Shown: positions 63,466 through 64,000 of the stretch, piece after piece
Numbering within the stretch: the first letter of the stretch is position 1
How the letters are laid out: each line of letters begins with the position of its first letter
Program-made: the position numbers and the translations under genes
The notes under the pieces: generated by a model
The model's input: only the letters and a program-made list of their open reading frames with translations
Told to the model about the DNA's origin: nothing
Databases searched by the model: none
NCBI GenBank assembly: GCA_902806595.1
Contig: CADCXC010000037.1
Span: 3,100,001 to 3,164,000 of the forward strand
Length of the DNA stretch: 64,000 nucleotides
Reading direction: 5' to 3'
DNA from: Pyrenopolyporus hunteri
Lineage: Eukaryota; Ascomycota; Sordariomycetes; Xylariales; Hypoxylaceae

Positions 63466-64000
63466 TAAAATAATATAATAACTTTTAATTTTCTTCGAAT
63501 TTTACGACTATTTTTATAATTATATACTTTTTAATATAATTATTAATATAACTTTTAATATAACTTTTAATATAATTTTTAATATAATTTTTAATATAAC
63601 TTTCGTAATATTTTTTAATTTTTACGAAAAACCACTCGTGTTATTTTTCGAAAAATCGTCGCGAGAAATTACTTTATATTATTTTTCGATAAAATTATTG
63701 CGAAAAATTACTTTTATTACTTTTTTAAGAACTTTTCGAAAAAATCGTCGCGAATAATTATTTTATATTACTTTTTTAAAAATTTTTCGAAAAAATTATC
63801 GTAAAAAGTTACTTTTATTACCTTTCGATAAAATCGTTACAAAAAATTACTTTATATTATTTTTCGAAAAAATTGTCGCGAGAAATTACTTATATTATTT
63901 TTCGATAAAATTGTCGCGAAAAATTATTTTTATTATTTTTTTAAGAATTTTTCGAAAAAATCGTCGTAAATAATTATTTTATATTATTTTTTTAAAAATC
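63466..64000 (-). repeat. Dispersed repeat unit, copy F (inverted, cut by window edge)
   Basis: It starts with AAAATAATATAATAACTTTTAATTTTCTTCG, passes AATATAACTTTT units (63530-63605) and at least nine 38-nt subrepeats in reverse orientation, and continues past the end of the window. Confidence 0.7.

Overview
The window is nuclear DNA of a filamentous ascomycete (Pezizomycotina, probably a sordariomycete; the class is inferred from general protein resemblance, not proven). The evidence is conserved eukaryotic housekeeping genes broken by many 47-90 nt introns with GTANGT-like donors, CTAAC/CTGAC-type branch points and short acceptors. A sharp switch to an extremely AT-rich repeat block with the hallmarks of repeat-induced point mutation (RIP) points the same way.

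Layout. Bases 1-93 are a GAAA microsatellite. From 393 to 41819 there are ten apparently functional genes and one pseudogene: MutY adenine glycosylase (-), a neurofibromin/IRA-type RasGAP (-, 14 exons), Rat1/Xrn2 exoribonuclease (-), Uso1/p115 tether (+), PRMT3-like arginine methyltransferase (+), an EF-hand MscS channel (-), a decayed MFS sugar transporter (-), an EFM3/EEF2KMT-like lysine methyltransferase (-), a membrane-anchored prolyl-4-hydroxylase-like dioxygenase (+), an ARMH3/DUF1741 protein (-) and the Isa1 iron-sulfur assembly factor (+). I built the spliced models by hand. Every intact model has a coding length divisible by three and phases that close, giving 649, 2607, 997, 945, 581, 905, 351, 291, 625 and 232 aa.

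The genes form no pathway cluster; this is an ordinary chromosomal arm segment (DNA repair, Ras signalling, RNA decay, ER-Golgi traffic, protein methylation, ion channel, Fe-S assembly). Intergenic stretches carry dense clusters of short palindromes built from GGTACCTA/CCTAGGTA. One spacer holds a degenerate tRNA-like sequence.

From about 42360 to the end (21.6 kb) the DNA is almost pure A+T, and the remaining C occurs nearly only as CpG. No coding frame survives. The block is nested dead repeats: six copies of a roughly 1.2-1.5 kb unit with an internal array of about 38-nt subrepeats, three copies of another repeat body, a 14-bp tandem array, a long ATT microsatellite, and three copies of a 0.77 kb foldback element in three visible stages of decay, one almost untouched at 54665-55438. 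The graded decay and the sparing of CpG are the most distinctive signals here. I found no convincing undescribed gene system.
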